Positions 46,605 to 56,497 are shown, counted from the stretch's first letter. The stretch: DNA of 64,000 nt from Paraburkholderia bryophila (GCF_003269035.1 NZ_QLTK01000001.1:186001-250000); one strand, 5' to 3'. A program made the numbers and translations. The notes: generated from the letters alone by a model not told the origin.

Positions 46605-48074
46605 ATGAAAATCGCGACCAACCCAGCTCAGCCCTTGCAAGTTTCGCAAGATTCGTCGCCTCGAGAAGCTGAAGCCGTCTCATCTGCGAATGGCAACGCG
46701 ATTGCCACTCAGCAGGCGGATCGACGGGCGATGCCGCGAGGTACGCAAGCGCGCATTTACATGCCCGATTCCGCATTCGAATCCGCGGCGAGCTCCAGAG
46801 CCGATTCGTTCTTCAATCCGCCGCAACGTGTCAACGGTCGGTCTGGCTATCCGCTTGGCCCAACCTCGCCGCCACGGTTGGGGCGGCAAGGTACGACGCA
46901 ACCCGCCTCGCAGGAGGGCCACCTGACCATGGATCCACGGACAGGCAGCGCGCATTATCTGACGCAAGCGGAACATAACCCTCGGGCGTCCACATCGACA
47001 GCGGCGCAAGCCGAACATAGCCCTCGCGCGTCCACATCGGCAGCGGCGCAACCGCTAGCGGATGTCGACTACAGGAAGCCGGTTGCGTCGACTTCGCGCG
47101 AGACCCATGCAAGCGGATCAGCGCCAGGGCCGACTCCCGGCGGATCGGAACACACGGTTAATCATCCAGCCGCGCCCGTCAGACCGACGAGGAAGAGGGA
47201 TCTGCCCCTTCCGCCGCCGCCAAGCGAGCGCGAGTTGCTGTTTTACTCGAAATTCAACTCTATCGATCATGCCAATCGCCAGCTCGGGCACCTGAAAATG
47301 GACAGGAATCCGGCATGGATCAATATGGGCACCAAAGAGCCTTACTTTGGAGGCAATTCGAAATCGACCATCGGCCCACTTTCAAATGAAAAAAATTCAC
47401 CCTTCATGAAGCAATGGCAGGAAGTGTGGGGAACCGACGAGACCAAAGGGAAAAATCTTTCCAATATCTGGCAAACCCTGATAAAAAATCAGCAGACCAA
47501 TCTGAAAAATTACATCGACGATCAAACCATGGATCTGGTTCTGTTCAACTCGAAATTTCAGGAAGCCATGTCGGACCCCACGAAATCGATGCCCCAGATT
47601 ACCCCGAACACATACAGAAACGAATTGACCACCCGTCAGGACTTCAAGCGGGATGTGTATATCCTGCAGCGCGAGGCACTGAACGAAGAAAGCCCGATAT
47701 TCAAACTGGACGATCGCGCGCTCAAATCCCTGAAACAGATATCTTTCAAATTGCCTTTCACGGGAGAGGGAAACTTCGCCAGTAAGATCATGCCTTACCG
47801 CAATAACGATTCGGTCATCCAATATATCGAAGGCAGGAAAGCCTATTATGAGGATGCGCTATATCGATACGGAAACGGTGACAACAGCATGCAGGGTGTG
47901 ATCAGAGAAAGGTCTCGCCTTCAGGCCGATTTCGACAATGACGTTGCCGGCCATTTCCGTGATCGGCAACTCAAAGGGCAACTGGAGTTCTGGAACTGGT
48001 CGAAGGCCAATGTGGCCGGAGGGATTATCGGGTTCCATATTGTCGACTATCTGAAGAAGAAATACGGCGCCTGA
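46605..48074 (+). CDS. AT-rich orphan gene, candidate secreted effector
   Basis: A 489-residue protein with no family I recognise. Residues 1-200 are Ser/Thr/Pro/Gln/Ala-rich, without hydrophobic segments, and contain two 14-residue repeats (AEHNPRASTSTAAQ; AEHSPRASTSAAAQ). A Pro-rich hinge (DLPLPPPP, about 205) is followed by a compact, charged and aromatic C-terminal domain (about 215-489) with many Lys and Asn. The DNA encoding this domain is clearly AT-richer than its neighbours, so recent acquisition is likely. The layout resembles type III effectors, whose N termini are Ser/Pro-rich secretion signals; no chaperone gene, apparatus gene or hrp-type box was found nearby. CAAGGAG precedes the ATG. 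Confidence 0.7.
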   Translation: MKIATNPAQPLQVSQDSSPREAEAVSSANGNAIATQQADRRAMPRGTQARIYMPDSAFESAASSRADSFFNPPQRVNGRSGYPLGPTSPPRLGRQGTTQPASQEGHLTMDPRTGSAHYLTQAEHNPRASTSTAAQAEHSPRASTSAAAQPLADVDYRKPVASTSRETHASGSAPGPTPGGSEHTVNHPAAPVRPTRKRDLPLPPPPSERELLFYSKFNSIDHANRQLGHLKMDRNPAWINMGTKEPYFGGNSKSTIGPLSNEKNSPFMKQWQEVWGTDETKGKNLSNIWQTLIKNQQTNLKNYIDDQTMDLVLFNSKFQEAMSDPTKSMPQITPNTYRNELTTRQDFKRDVYILQREALNEESPIFKLDDRALKSLKQISFKLPFTGEGNFASKIMPYRNNDSVIQYIEGRKAYYEDALYRYGNGDNSMQGVIRERSRLQADFDNDVAGHFRDRQLKGQLEFWNWSKANVAGGIIGFHIVDYLKKKYGA

Positions 48075-48141
48075 TTGTCGATAAAAAAGCGGCGTGCGCG
48101 GCGGGCAGGCAAAGAGGCCATTCTGCAACGCCCCTTTTTTA

Positions 48142-49206
48142 TCAGAGCGGCGATGACGCCGAAGCCGAAGCGGCGCTTCGTGTCCGCGAAACATTGCGCA
48201 CCGAACGCACCGCTTCGCTGCGCAAATCCGCCGCCGGCAGATCGTCCGCGGGATCCAGCGCGGTGACAGCGAGCGCCGACGCCGTTGCCGCTGCCGACCG
48301 ATCACGCGCCGACGGCTGACCCGGCTGAAAATACTCGACCAGGTGATCGATAAAAGTCCGCACCTTCGCCGGCAAGTGCAAGCGGCTCGGATACGCAATC
48401 GTGATTTCGATCTGTGGCAAGCGGTAGTCGCCAAGCAAGGGCACGAGCCGCCCGGACGCCAGATCGCGGCCAATCAGATAACTCGGCAGAATCGCGACGC
48501 CCATGCCCAGCAGCGCGAACTGCCTGAGCATCTCGGTGTTGTTGGCGGCGATCGCATTGCTGGGCCGCACGCGCACCTCGCCGTCCGGCCCGGTGAACAC
48601 GCGCTCGTCGCCGCCCTGCTCGGACGGCCGGCTCAGACACGGATGTTCGAGCAGATGCTCGGGGCGCGTCGGCGTGCCGTGCTGCGCCAGATAGGCCGGC
48701 GTCGCGCACACCGTCATATAGCCGGTGGTCAGCCGCCGCGTGACGATGCTCGCACTGCGCATGTGCCGCGTGACCATGATGCCCACGTCGTAACCCTCTT
48801 CGACCAGATCCACCTGGCGATCCGCCAGCGTGACGTCCGGCATGACGTCCGGATAGCGCGCCGCGTACGACTGCACCACGGGCGCGAGACTATGCAGCCC
48901 GAACACCACGGGCGCCACGATCCGCAAGGTGCCGACCGGTTCGTGATTGCGCGCCACCACCATCTGCTCGACGCCTTCGAGGTCGTCGAGAATGTGCCGC
49001 ACGCGCTCCAGATACGTACTGCCCGACTCGGTCAGCGACAGACGGCGGGTCGTGCGATTGAGTAGCCGCGTGCCGAGCCGTGCTTCCAGATCGGCAACGT
49101 GACGCGTAACGACCGCGGTGGACAGATCCAGCGCGCCGGCCGCGCCGACGAAACTGCCGAGATCGGCCACTTTGACGAACACGCGCATGGATTGCAATTG
49201 ATTCAT
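48142..49206 (-). CDS. LysR family transcriptional regulator with long C-terminal tail
   Basis: A 354-residue LysR protein. HTH: FVGAAGALDLSTAVVTRHVADLE, then RTTRRLSLTESGSTY, as in the CrgA/DmlR-like group. The effector domain ends about residue 305; about 45 Ala/Ser/Arg-rich residues follow, longer than usual. AGGAG precedes the ATG at 49206, ruling out the longer frame to 49374. No divergent enzyme gene adjoins, so the target is unclear. Confidence 0.88.
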   Translation of the reverse strand: MNQLQSMRVFVKVADLGSFVGAAGALDLSTAVVTRHVADLEARLGTRLLNRTTRRLSLTESGSTYLERVRHILDDLEGVEQMVVARNHEPVGTLRIVAPVVFGLHSLAPVVQSYAARYPDVMPDVTLADRQVDLVEEGYDVGIMVTRHMRSASIVTRRLTTGYMTVCATPAYLAQHGTPTRPEHLLEHPCLSRPSEQGGDERVFTGPDGEVRVRPSNAIAANNTEMLRQFALLGMGVAILPSYLIGRDLASGRLVPLLGDYRLPQIEITIAYPSRLHLPAKVRTFIDHLVEYFQPGQPSARDRSAAATASALAVTALDPADDLPAADLRSEAVRSVRNVSRTRSAASASASSPL

Positions 49207-49468
49207 GGAACGACTCCTGCCTCGATAAAGCCGGGCCGGCGCCGCTTCTGGCCGCCTGTGTCGACCCGGGCGACCAGGCGCGCGCGGGTTTGCCCAACGT
49301 GTCCCGATTGTATCGATCCGATCATGTCCCAACCCTGACTCGAACATGACAATCCGGTCAGGTTGACGCGGCACCGCTCGTCATTTTTTGCGAGCTCTAT
49401 TGCGGATCTGGAGTAAGTAGAAACCCTTAGATGCTGGTAACATAGCGCCCGAAAGGAAATTAATCGCT

Positions 49469-49681
49469 ATGACACATCGTTTTCAGCTTCTCGAAAAAAT
49501 CGCGTTTTCGCTGGTTTGCTGGTCTGCGGCGGCCTGTTCGGCCTTTATCGCCTATGAGCGCTGCCCGGACATCAAGGTCGTTCTGCACGTCGGCGAAGAA
49601 GCCCTGCGTTACAGCGGGCAGTATTCGTTCGCCTGCTCGTCGCCGGTTGCCGACGCCTGCGCGCAATTCCCGACCAACTGA
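49469..49681 (+). CDS. small membrane or exported protein of unknown function
   Basis: A 70-residue protein with one hydrophobic segment (IAFSLVCWSAAACSAFIAY, about 11-29) that could be a membrane anchor or uncleaved signal. The C-terminal part has three Cys, possibly disulfide-bonded outside the cytoplasm. AAAGGAAATT precedes the ATG. No family recognised. Confidence 0.5.
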   Translation: MTHRFQLLEKIAFSLVCWSAAACSAFIAYERCPDIKVVLHVGEEALRYSGQYSFACSSPVADACAQFPTN

Positions 49682-49791
49682 TCGGTGGGCGTCGGGGGCG
49701 CCGCGCGGCTTCGTAGCGCGCCCCTACTGCATTGCCTGGCGCGCTTTCCTCGCGCGCCCTCCTGACTCGCCGCCTTGCCGCGCGCGGTCAA

Positions 49792-50409
49792 TCACGCGTC
49801 GCGGCCGAACACGACGCGCGCGAAAAATCCCGCCAGCACCTTCTCCGCCAGTTCCGTCGGCACGTTCTGCGGATCGATCGTGTAGAAGAACTGCACGCCG
49901 TCGCACAAGCCCATCAAACCGATCGCCAGCGTTTCCGGTGTCATCAGCATCGGCGTGCCGACGCGCTCGGAAAACTCGCGAATATACGCGCCCAGTTGTT
50001 CCAGCTTCTCGTGCATGAATGCGTTGAAGCGGATCCGGAAACGGCCGTCGCGCACCGCCAGCAGCTTCGCCTCCGCCCACAGCAGGAAACACTTGTTCTC
50101 GCGATGCAGCGTGCTGTAATAGTGCAGCACGCGCGCCTCCATTTCCTCGCGCGATGCCGCGCTCACGAAGATCGCCTGCAGGCCGGCCTGCATGGTTTCG
50201 TGATCGCGCCTCAGTAGTTCGAGAAACAGCTCGTTCTTGCCGCGAAAGTTCGAATAGAACGCACCGCGTGTATAGCCCGCCGCCGCCGCGATGTCTTCGA
50301 CGCTCGCCGCGACAAAACCTTTCTTCATAAAAATCGCTTGCGCGGCATCGAGCAGACGCAGGCGCGTCTGGTCTTTGCTCTGCTCGCGAGTAAGTCGTTG
50401 CCTTTTCAT
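49792..50409 (-). CDS. TetR family repressor of the RND efflux operon
   Basis: A 205-residue AcrR-like TetR protein. HTH: ILDAAQ-type helix (LLDAAQAIFMKKGF) followed by VEDIAAAAGYTRGAFYSNFRGKNELFLELL. The C-terminal ligand domain is of normal length. It is divergent from the RND efflux operon starting at 50596, and the gap carries inverted repeats, so it most likely represses both. Confidence 0.9.
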   Translation of the reverse strand: MKRQRLTREQSKDQTRLRLLDAAQAIFMKKGFVAASVEDIAAAAGYTRGAFYSNFRGKNELFLELLRRDHETMQAGLQAIFVSAASREEMEARVLHYYSTLHRENKCFLLWAEAKLLAVRDGRFRIRFNAFMHEKLEQLGAYIREFSERVGTPMLMTPETLAIGLMGLCDGVQFFYTIDPQNVPTELAEKVLAGFFARVVFGRDA

Positions 50410-50458
50410 GGGCGGAAGTCTAGCACCGAAAAGAATTTCAATTCACCATCACATTCAG

Positions 50459-50492
50459 ATACACCTCTGTATTAGAATGCACTCGTTCATTC
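50459..50492. promoter_or_regulatory. candidate TetR operator between repressor and efflux operon
   Basis: Two inverted repeats lie side by side: ATACA-CCTC-TGTAT (50459-50472) and GAATG-N8-CATTC (50475-50492). The region is AT-rich and lies between the divergent starts at 50409 and 50596, where AcrR-type repressors bind. Confidence 0.55.
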
Positions 50493-50595
50493 CAAGTCAA
50501 CTGCGTATGCCGATTGCATGAGCCGGCATTCGCTTCGTCGCTGGCGGGCCGTTGCGGCTTGCCGTGTTCGTACGCTGTCTCCTGTTGGAGTAATT

Positions 50596-51777
50596 GTGAA
50601 GCGTCCCGGTCCTCCCGCATCGTCAGCGATGCGCCAGCAGTCTCATCGGCATGGCCGGCGCGCGCGGCGCGCCGCCATCGCGCTCGCGCTTGCCGGCGTC
50701 GTCACGCTGACGGCGTGTTCGAAGAAAGAAGTGGCGGCGAACACGCCGCGTCCGGTGGTTGCCGTGGCAGTGCATGCCGACGGCAATGCCCAAGCGGCGG
50801 CGTCGCTGCCCGGCGAAGTCCAGGCGCGCTATTCCACACCGCTGTCGTTCCGGGTGAGCGGCAAGATCGTCGAGCGGCTCGTGCGCCTCGGCGACGTCGT
50901 GAAAAACGGCCAGATCGTCGCCCGCCTCGACCCGGCCGATCAGCAGAAAAATGCGGCCAGCGCGCAGGCCCAACTCGCCGCCGCCGAGCACAGTCTGGTC
51001 TACGCGAAGCAGCAGCTCGATCGCGACCAGGCGCAGGCGAAAGAAAACCTGATCGCCCCCGCTCAACTCGAACAGACCACCAACGCTTACGCCTCGGCGG
51101 CCGCGCAGCGCGATCAGGCCGCGCAGCAGGCCGCGTTGTCGAGAGACCAGTTGCAGTACACCACGCTCAGCGCGGATCACGCCGGCGTGATCACCGCCGA
51201 GCAGGCCGACACCGGTCAGAACGTGTCCGCCGGGCAAGCCGTCTACAACCTCGCGTGGAGCGGCGACGTCGACGTGGTCTGCGACGTGCCGGAAAGCGCC
51301 CTGGCCGCGCTGTCGGTCGGACAAACCGCGAGCGTCACGCTGGCCGCGCTGCCGGGCCGCAAGTTCAGCGCCCGCGTGCGCGAGCTGTCACCCGCCGCCG
51401 ACCCGCAAAGCCGCACCTATCGCGCCAAACTCACGCTCGACAATCCCGGCCCGGACGTGCGCCTCGGCATGACTGCGGATATCGCGCTCGCCGCGCCGGC
51501 CCACGGCAACGCGAATCAGAACGGCGGCGCCTTCACCGTCGCCGCTACAGCGCTCTTCCATGACGGCACGCAGCCGGCCGTGTGGGTCGTGCGCGCTGCG
51601 GACAACGCGCTGGAACTGCGCCGCGTCACGGTCACGCGTTACAACGAACGTACCATCGTGATCGGTCAGGGACTCAAGGACGGCGAGCGTGTCGTGCTGC
51701 AAGGCGTCCACACCGTAAGCGCCGGCGAAAAAGTCCGGCCGGTCGCGCCGCTGCATCCCGAGGACTTCGCTTCATGA
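50596..51777 (+). CDS. RND efflux periplasmic adaptor (membrane fusion protein)
   Basis: A 393-residue HlyD/AcrA-type adaptor. The N terminus has a basic leader, a hydrophobic core and the lipobox LTA-C (about residue 41), so it is anchored by lipid in the inner membrane. A lipoyl half (GKIVERLVRLGDVVKNGQIVARLD), a coiled-coil hairpin (about 90-160) and the returning lipoyl/barrel part (ADTGQNVSAGQAVYNLA) follow. A GTG at 50596 with TTGGAG upstream is preferred. Its stop overlaps the permease start (ATGA). Confidence 0.92.
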   Translation: MKRPGPPASSAMRQQSHRHGRRARRAAIALALAGVVTLTACSKKEVAANTPRPVVAVAVHADGNAQAAASLPGEVQARYSTPLSFRVSGKIVERLVRLGDVVKNGQIVARLDPADQQKNAASAQAQLAAAEHSLVYAKQQLDRDQAQAKENLIAPAQLEQTTNAYASAAAQRDQAAQQAALSRDQLQYTTLSADHAGVITAEQADTGQNVSAGQAVYNLAWSGDVDVVCDVPESALAALSVGQTASVTLAALPGRKFSARVRELSPAADPQSRTYRAKLTLDNPGPDVRLGMTADIALAAPAHGNANQNGGAFTVAATALFHDGTQPAVWVVRAADNALELRRVTVTRYNERTIVIGQGLKDGERVVLQGVHTVSAGEKVRPVAPLHPEDFAS

Positions 51778-54700
51778 GCACCGCGCATGAAGAGGGACGC
51801 TTCAACCTGTCCGCATGGGCACTGCGCCATCAGGCGCTAGTCGTTTTCCTGATCGCGCTCGCCACCGCGTTCGGCATCCTCGCTTATACGAAACTCGCCC
51901 AATCCGAAGACCCGCCCTTCACGTTCCGCGTGATGGTGATCCGCACCTTCTGGCCCGGCGCCACGGCGCGCCAGGTGCAGGAGCAGGTCACGGACCGCAT
52001 CGGCCGTAAATTGCAGGAAACGCCGGCCATCGACTTCGTGCGCAGCTATTCGCGCCCCGGCGAGTCGCTGATGTTCTTCTCGATGAAAGACTCGGCGCCG
52101 GTCAAGGACGTGCCCGAAACCTGGTACCAGGTGCGCAAGAAAGTCGGCGATATCGCGGCCACGCTGCCGCCGGGCATTCAGGGCCCGTTCTTCAACGACG
52201 AGTTCGGCGACGTCTACACCAACATCTACACGCTCGAAGGCGACGGTTTTTCCGCCGCGCAACTGCACGACTACGCGGACCAGTTGCGTACGGTGCTGCT
52301 GCGCGTGCCGGGCGTCGGCAAGGTCGATTATTTCGGCGATCCGGATCAGCACATTTACATCGAGATCGCCAACACGCAGCTCACGCGTTTGGGCATCTCG
52401 CCGCAGCAACTCGGCCAGGCGATCAATTCGCAGAACAGCGTCTCGGCGGCCGGCACGCTCACCACCACCGACGACCGCGTGTTCGTGCGCCCCACCGGCC
52501 AGTTCAAGGACGTCAACGCGCTCGCCGACACGCTGATCCGCATCAACAACCGTTCGTTCCGTCTCGGCGACATCGCCACGATCAAACGCGGCTACGACGA
52601 TCCGGTCGTCACGCAGATGCGCGCCGGCGGCAAGGCCGTGCTCGGCATCGGCGTGACGATGCAGCCGGGCGGCGACGTGATCCAGCTCGGCAAGGCTCTC
52701 GACACACAGATGGTCCAGTTGCGCCAGGCGCTGCCCGCCGGCCTGCAGCTGGTCGAAGTGTCGAGCATGCCGCACGCCGTCGCGCAATCGGTCGACGACT
52801 TCCTCGAAGCCGTGGCCGAAGCGATCGCGATCGTGCTGGTGGTGAGTCTGCTGTCGCTCGGCGTGCGCACCGGCATGGTGGTGGTGATCTCGATTCCGGT
52901 CGTGCTCGCCGTCACCGCGCTGTGCATGTATCTCTTCGATATCGGCCTGCACAAGGTGTCGCTCGGCACGCTGGTGCTCGCGCTCGGGCTGCTGGTCGAC
53001 GACGCGATCATCGCCGTCGAAATGATGTCGGTGAAACTGGAGCAAGGCTGGAACCGCACGCGCTCGGCCGCGTATGCGTACACCAGTACCGCGTTTCCGA
53101 TGCTGACCGGCACGCTCGTGACCGTGTCCGGTTTCCTGCCGATCGCGCTCGCCAAATCGAGCACCGGCGAATACACGCGGTCTATTTTCGAAGTGTCGGC
53201 GATCGCGTTGATCGCGTCGTGGCTCGCGGCGGTCGTGCTGATTCCGCTGCTCGGCTACCACATGCTGCCCGAGCGCAAACGCCAGGCGCATGAGGCGGAC
53301 GACCACGAACACGACATCTACGACACGCGCTTCTACAAGCGGTTGCGCGGCTGGATCAGCTGGTGCATCGAGCGTCGTTTCATCGTGCTGGCGATCACCG
53401 TGGTGCTGTTCGTGGTGGCGATGGCGAGCTTCACGCTGGTGCCGCAACAGTTCTTCCCGAGTTCCGACCGTCCCGAGTTGCTGGTCGACGTGCGGCTGCC
53501 CGAAGGCGCGTCCTTCCAGGCGACGCTGCGCGAAGCTCAACGGCTCGAAAAAGTGCTGGTGGGCCGGCCGGAAATCGATCATACGGTGGACTTCGTCGGC
53601 AGCGGCGCGCCGCGCTTCTATCTGCCGCTCGACCAGCAATTGCAGACGCCGAATTTCGCGCAGTTCGTGATCACCGCGAAGTCCGTTAAAGATCGCGAGA
53701 AGCTCGCGCAGTGGCTCGAACCCGAATTGCGCGATAACTTCCCGGCGATTCGCACGCGGCTGTCGCGTCTCGAGAACGGGCCGCCGGTCGGCTATCCGGT
53801 GCAGTTCCGCGTAAGCGGCGACGACATCGCCACCGTGCGGTCGATCGCCGAGCGCGTCGCGGCCACGCTGCGCGCCGACAGGGGCACGCGCAACGTTCAG
53901 TTCGACTGGGACGAACCGGCCGAACGCTCGGTGCGCTTCGAAGTCGACCAGAAGAAAGCGCGCGAACTCGGCGTGAGTTCCGACGACATCTCCAGCTTCC
54001 TCGCGATGACCTTGTCCGGCTACACCGTCACGCAGTATCGCGAACGCGACAAGCTGATCAGCGTCGATCTGCGCGCGCCGAAGTCCGAACGCGTCGATCC
54101 CGCGCAGCTCGTCACGCTCGCCATGCCGACGCCGAACGGCGCGGTGCCGCTCGGCACGCTCGGCCATCTACGCAACGATCTCGAATACGGCGTGATCTGG
54201 GAACGCGACCGCCAGCCGACCATCACCGTGCAATCCGACGTGGCGCCGGGCGCGCAAGGCATCGACGTCACACATACGGTCGACCGGGCCTTGAGCCCGA
54301 TCCGCGCGACGCTGCCAGTGGGTTACCGGATCGAGATCGGCGGCTCGGTCGAGGAAAGCGGCAAGGGCCAGACCTCGATCAACGCGCAAATGCCGATCAT
54401 GATCATTGCCGTGCTGGTGTTGTTGATGATCCAGCTGCAGAGCTTCGCGCGCGTCCTGATGGTGGTGCTGACCGCGCCGCTCGGGCTGATCGGCGTGGTC
54501 TTCACGCTGCTGCTGTTCGGCCAGCCGTTCGGCTTCGTCGCCATGCTGGGCGTGATCGCGATGTTCGGCATCATCATGCGCAACTCGGTGATTCTGGTCG
54601 ATCAGATCGAGCAGGACATCACGGCGGGACATAAGCGTTTCGACGCGATCGTCGGCGCGACCGTGCGGCGCTTCCGGCCGATCACGCTGACCGCCGCGGC

Positions 54701-54896
54701 GGCCGTGCTCGCGCTGATTCCGCTGCTGCGCTCGAACTTTTTCGGTCCGATGGCGACCGCGCTGATGGGCGGCATTACGAGCGCGACCATCCTCACGCTG
54801 TTCTATCTGCCCGCGCTGTACGCCGCCTCGTTCCGGGTGCGCGGCGATGAACGCGAGCCACCGGCACCGTCCGGCACCGCGCATTCGGGAAATTGA
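51774..54896 (+). CDS. RND efflux transporter permease
   Basis: A 1040-residue permease of the HAE1-like RND superfamily, with 12 helices and two large periplasmic loops. LGLLVDDAIIAVE in helix 4 contains the paired Asp of the proton relay. FGIIMRNSVILVDQI and RRFRPITLTAAAAVLALIPL in the second half are characteristic. The start overlaps the adaptor stop by four bases. It exports drugs or metabolites through the adaptor and the outer membrane factor encoded next; specificity unknown. Confidence 0.95.
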   Translation: MSTAHEEGRFNLSAWALRHQALVVFLIALATAFGILAYTKLAQSEDPPFTFRVMVIRTFWPGATARQVQEQVTDRIGRKLQETPAIDFVRSYSRPGESLMFFSMKDSAPVKDVPETWYQVRKKVGDIAATLPPGIQGPFFNDEFGDVYTNIYTLEGDGFSAAQLHDYADQLRTVLLRVPGVGKVDYFGDPDQHIYIEIANTQLTRLGISPQQLGQAINSQNSVSAAGTLTTTDDRVFVRPTGQFKDVNALADTLIRINNRSFRLGDIATIKRGYDDPVVTQMRAGGKAVLGIGVTMQPGGDVIQLGKALDTQMVQLRQALPAGLQLVEVSSMPHAVAQSVDDFLEAVAEAIAIVLVVSLLSLGVRTGMVVVISIPVVLAVTALCMYLFDIGLHKVSLGTLVLALGLLVDDAIIAVEMMSVKLEQGWNRTRSAAYAYTSTAFPMLTGTLVTVSGFLPIALAKSSTGEYTRSIFEVSAIALIASWLAAVVLIPLLGYHMLPERKRQAHEADDHEHDIYDTRFYKRLRGWISWCIERRFIVLAITVVLFVVAMASFTLVPQQFFPSSDRPELLVDVRLPEGASFQATLREAQRLEKVLVGRPEIDHTVDFVGSGAPRFYLPLDQQLQTPNFAQFVITAKSVKDREKLAQWLEPELRDNFPAIRTRLSRLENGPPVGYPVQFRVSGDDIATVRSIAERVAATLRADRGTRNVQFDWDEPAERSVRFEVDQKKARELGVSSDDISSFLAMTLSGYTVTQYRERDKLISVDLRAPKSERVDPAQLVTLAMPTPNGAVPLGTLGHLRNDLEYGVIWERDRQPTITVQSDVAPGAQGIDVTHTVDRALSPIRATLPVGYRIEIGGSVEESGKGQTSINAQMPIMIIAVLVLLMIQLQSFARVLMVVLTAPLGLIGVVFTLLLFGQPFGFVAMLGVIAMFGIIMRNSVILVDQIEQDITAGHKRFDAIVGATVRRFRPITLTAAAAVLALIPLLRSNFFGPMATALMGGITSATILTLFYLPALYAASFRVRGDEREPPAPSGTAHSGN

Positions 54897-54898
54897 GC

Positions 54899-56428
54899 AT
54901 GGCTACGATCCCCCTCTCGCGCTATCCGCGCATCGTTACGCTGGTCGGCGCGACCTTCGCGCTTGCCGCCTGTTCGTTCGGACCCAGCGGCGAGCCGCCC
55001 GCGATGCCCCAGCCGGCTCACTACGGCGCCGCCGCACAGCCTGCCCAGACCGTGGCCGCGCAAGGCATCGCACAGCAATTCGTGGTCGGTGCGAAACCGG
55101 TGCCCGCATGGTGGAAGCAGTATCAGTCGGACGCGTTGAATGCGCTGGTCGACGAAGGCTTGCGCAACAGCCCGACGCTTGCCGCCACCGACCGGAGTCT
55201 CGCCGCCGCGCGCGAACAGTTGCGCGCGCAGATCGGCAGTTCGATGCTGCCGACCATCGACGCGGGCGGTCAGGCGACCCGCAATCGCGCGTTGACGATT
55301 CCCGGCTTCGGGCCCAGCACGATGCTGTACGACGTCTTCGTCGGGCAACTGGAGGCGCACTATACGATCGATCTGTTCGGCGCCTCGCGGCTCGCCGACG
55401 CGGCGCTTGCGTCGCGCGTGAATGTGCAGGCGTATCAGCTGGACGCGGCGCGCCGCGCGCTGGCTGCCAACATCGTGACGGCGGCTATCACGAGCGCCGC
55501 GCTGCGTGCGCAGATCGACACGACCGAAAGGCTCGTGACGCTCGCCAACGACCAGGCGCGCGACACGCAGCGGCGTTATGCGCTGGGCGCGGTCTCGCAT
55601 GCCGATCAGTTGAGCGCGCAACAAAGCGCGGCGAGTCTGTCGGCAAGCTTGCCGGGTTTGCGGCAGCAGTGGTCGACCACGCGTCATGCGCTGGCGGTGT
55701 TGCTCGGCCGGACGCCGGACGCCGCGCCCGACGATCTCGCGCTCGCCCAGTTGCAGTTGCCCCAGCAGGTACCGGTGGTGGTGCCGTCGGAACTGCTGCG
55801 CGCGCGGCCCGACATTCAGGCCGCCGACGCAGCGCTAAAGGCCGCCGCGGCCGATGTCGGCGTCGCGACGGCGCAAATGTTCCCTAGCCTGTCGCTGAGC
55901 GCGTCGATGGGACAAGGCGGATTTAGCTGGCCCGTCGCGCTTTCGGGCGCGGGCGCGATCTGGAGTCTGGGTGCTTCGCTGTCGCAGCCGCTATTCCACG
56001 GCGGCGCGCTGTTCGCGCAGCGACGCGCGGCGGTGGATACGTACGATGCAACGGTGTCGCAGTACAGGCAGACCGTGCTGGCGGCGTTCCAGAATGTCGC
56101 CGATTCGCTCGCCGCGCTCGAACACGACGCGCAGGCGCTGGATTCCGCGAACGTCGCCGCGCGCTCGGCGCAGGGGATTTTCGAGGAGACCTCGGGACGA
56201 TATCGGCTGGGTGCGGTGCCGATCGCGTCGACGCGTTCCAGCGAGCAGCAGTTCCGCAATGCGCAACTCGATGAGATTCGCTATACGAGCGCAAGGTTGA
56301 CGGATACGGCGGCGTTGTTTCAGGCGATGGGGAATCCGCCGGTCGAGGCGGCGGGTGGCGCTGCGACTTCGGCCAATGCGCCTGCGGCGGCGCTGGTTCC
56401 GGCGTCGGGCGTCACGGCAGTCAACTGA
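54899..56428 (+). CDS. outer membrane efflux lipoprotein, NodT family
   Basis: A 509-residue TolC-like outer membrane factor. The lipobox is ALAA-C at about residue 25, giving a lipidated channel protein. PVPAWWKQYQSDALNALVDEGLRNSPTLAA is the conserved start of the first outer-membrane efflux repeat; the second begins near LLRARPDIQAADAALKAAAADVGVA. An ATG at 54899 or a TTG at 54893 (overlapping the permease stop) could be used. It completes the tripartite pump. Confidence 0.93.
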   Translation: MATIPLSRYPRIVTLVGATFALAACSFGPSGEPPAMPQPAHYGAAAQPAQTVAAQGIAQQFVVGAKPVPAWWKQYQSDALNALVDEGLRNSPTLAATDRSLAAAREQLRAQIGSSMLPTIDAGGQATRNRALTIPGFGPSTMLYDVFVGQLEAHYTIDLFGASRLADAALASRVNVQAYQLDAARRALAANIVTAAITSAALRAQIDTTERLVTLANDQARDTQRRYALGAVSHADQLSAQQSAASLSASLPGLRQQWSTTRHALAVLLGRTPDAAPDDLALAQLQLPQQVPVVVPSELLRARPDIQAADAALKAAAADVGVATAQMFPSLSLSASMGQGGFSWPVALSGAGAIWSLGASLSQPLFHGGALFAQRRAAVDTYDATVSQYRQTVLAAFQNVADSLAALEHDAQALDSANVAARSAQGIFEETSGRYRLGAVPIASTRSSEQQFRNAQLDEIRYTSARLTDTAALFQAMGNPPVEAAGGAATSANAPAAALVPASGVTAVN

Positions 56429-56462
56429 CTAAACCTGGGATTCCATACTGACATCCGCCGAG

Positions 56463-56497
56463 TTATCCCCAGTTTGTGTTGATGAACCTGTTGACAA
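56463..56497. repeat. DnaA-box-like triple module, copy 1
   Basis: TTATCCCCA at 56463, then TGTTGATGA 14 bases on and TGTTGACAA 26 bases on. The last two are inverted DnaA-box-like 9-mers (consensus TTATCCACA; complement TGTGGATAA). Confidence 0.7.

Noticed and set aside
48100..48140. Terminator after the effector-like gene
   Set aside because: There is a TTTTTT run, but the best stem upstream is only four or five pairs with a very long loop.
51837..54167. 776-residue minus-strand open frame
   Set aside because: It is the complement of the RND permease gene, with the Arg/His/Asp-rich composition of a shadow frame.
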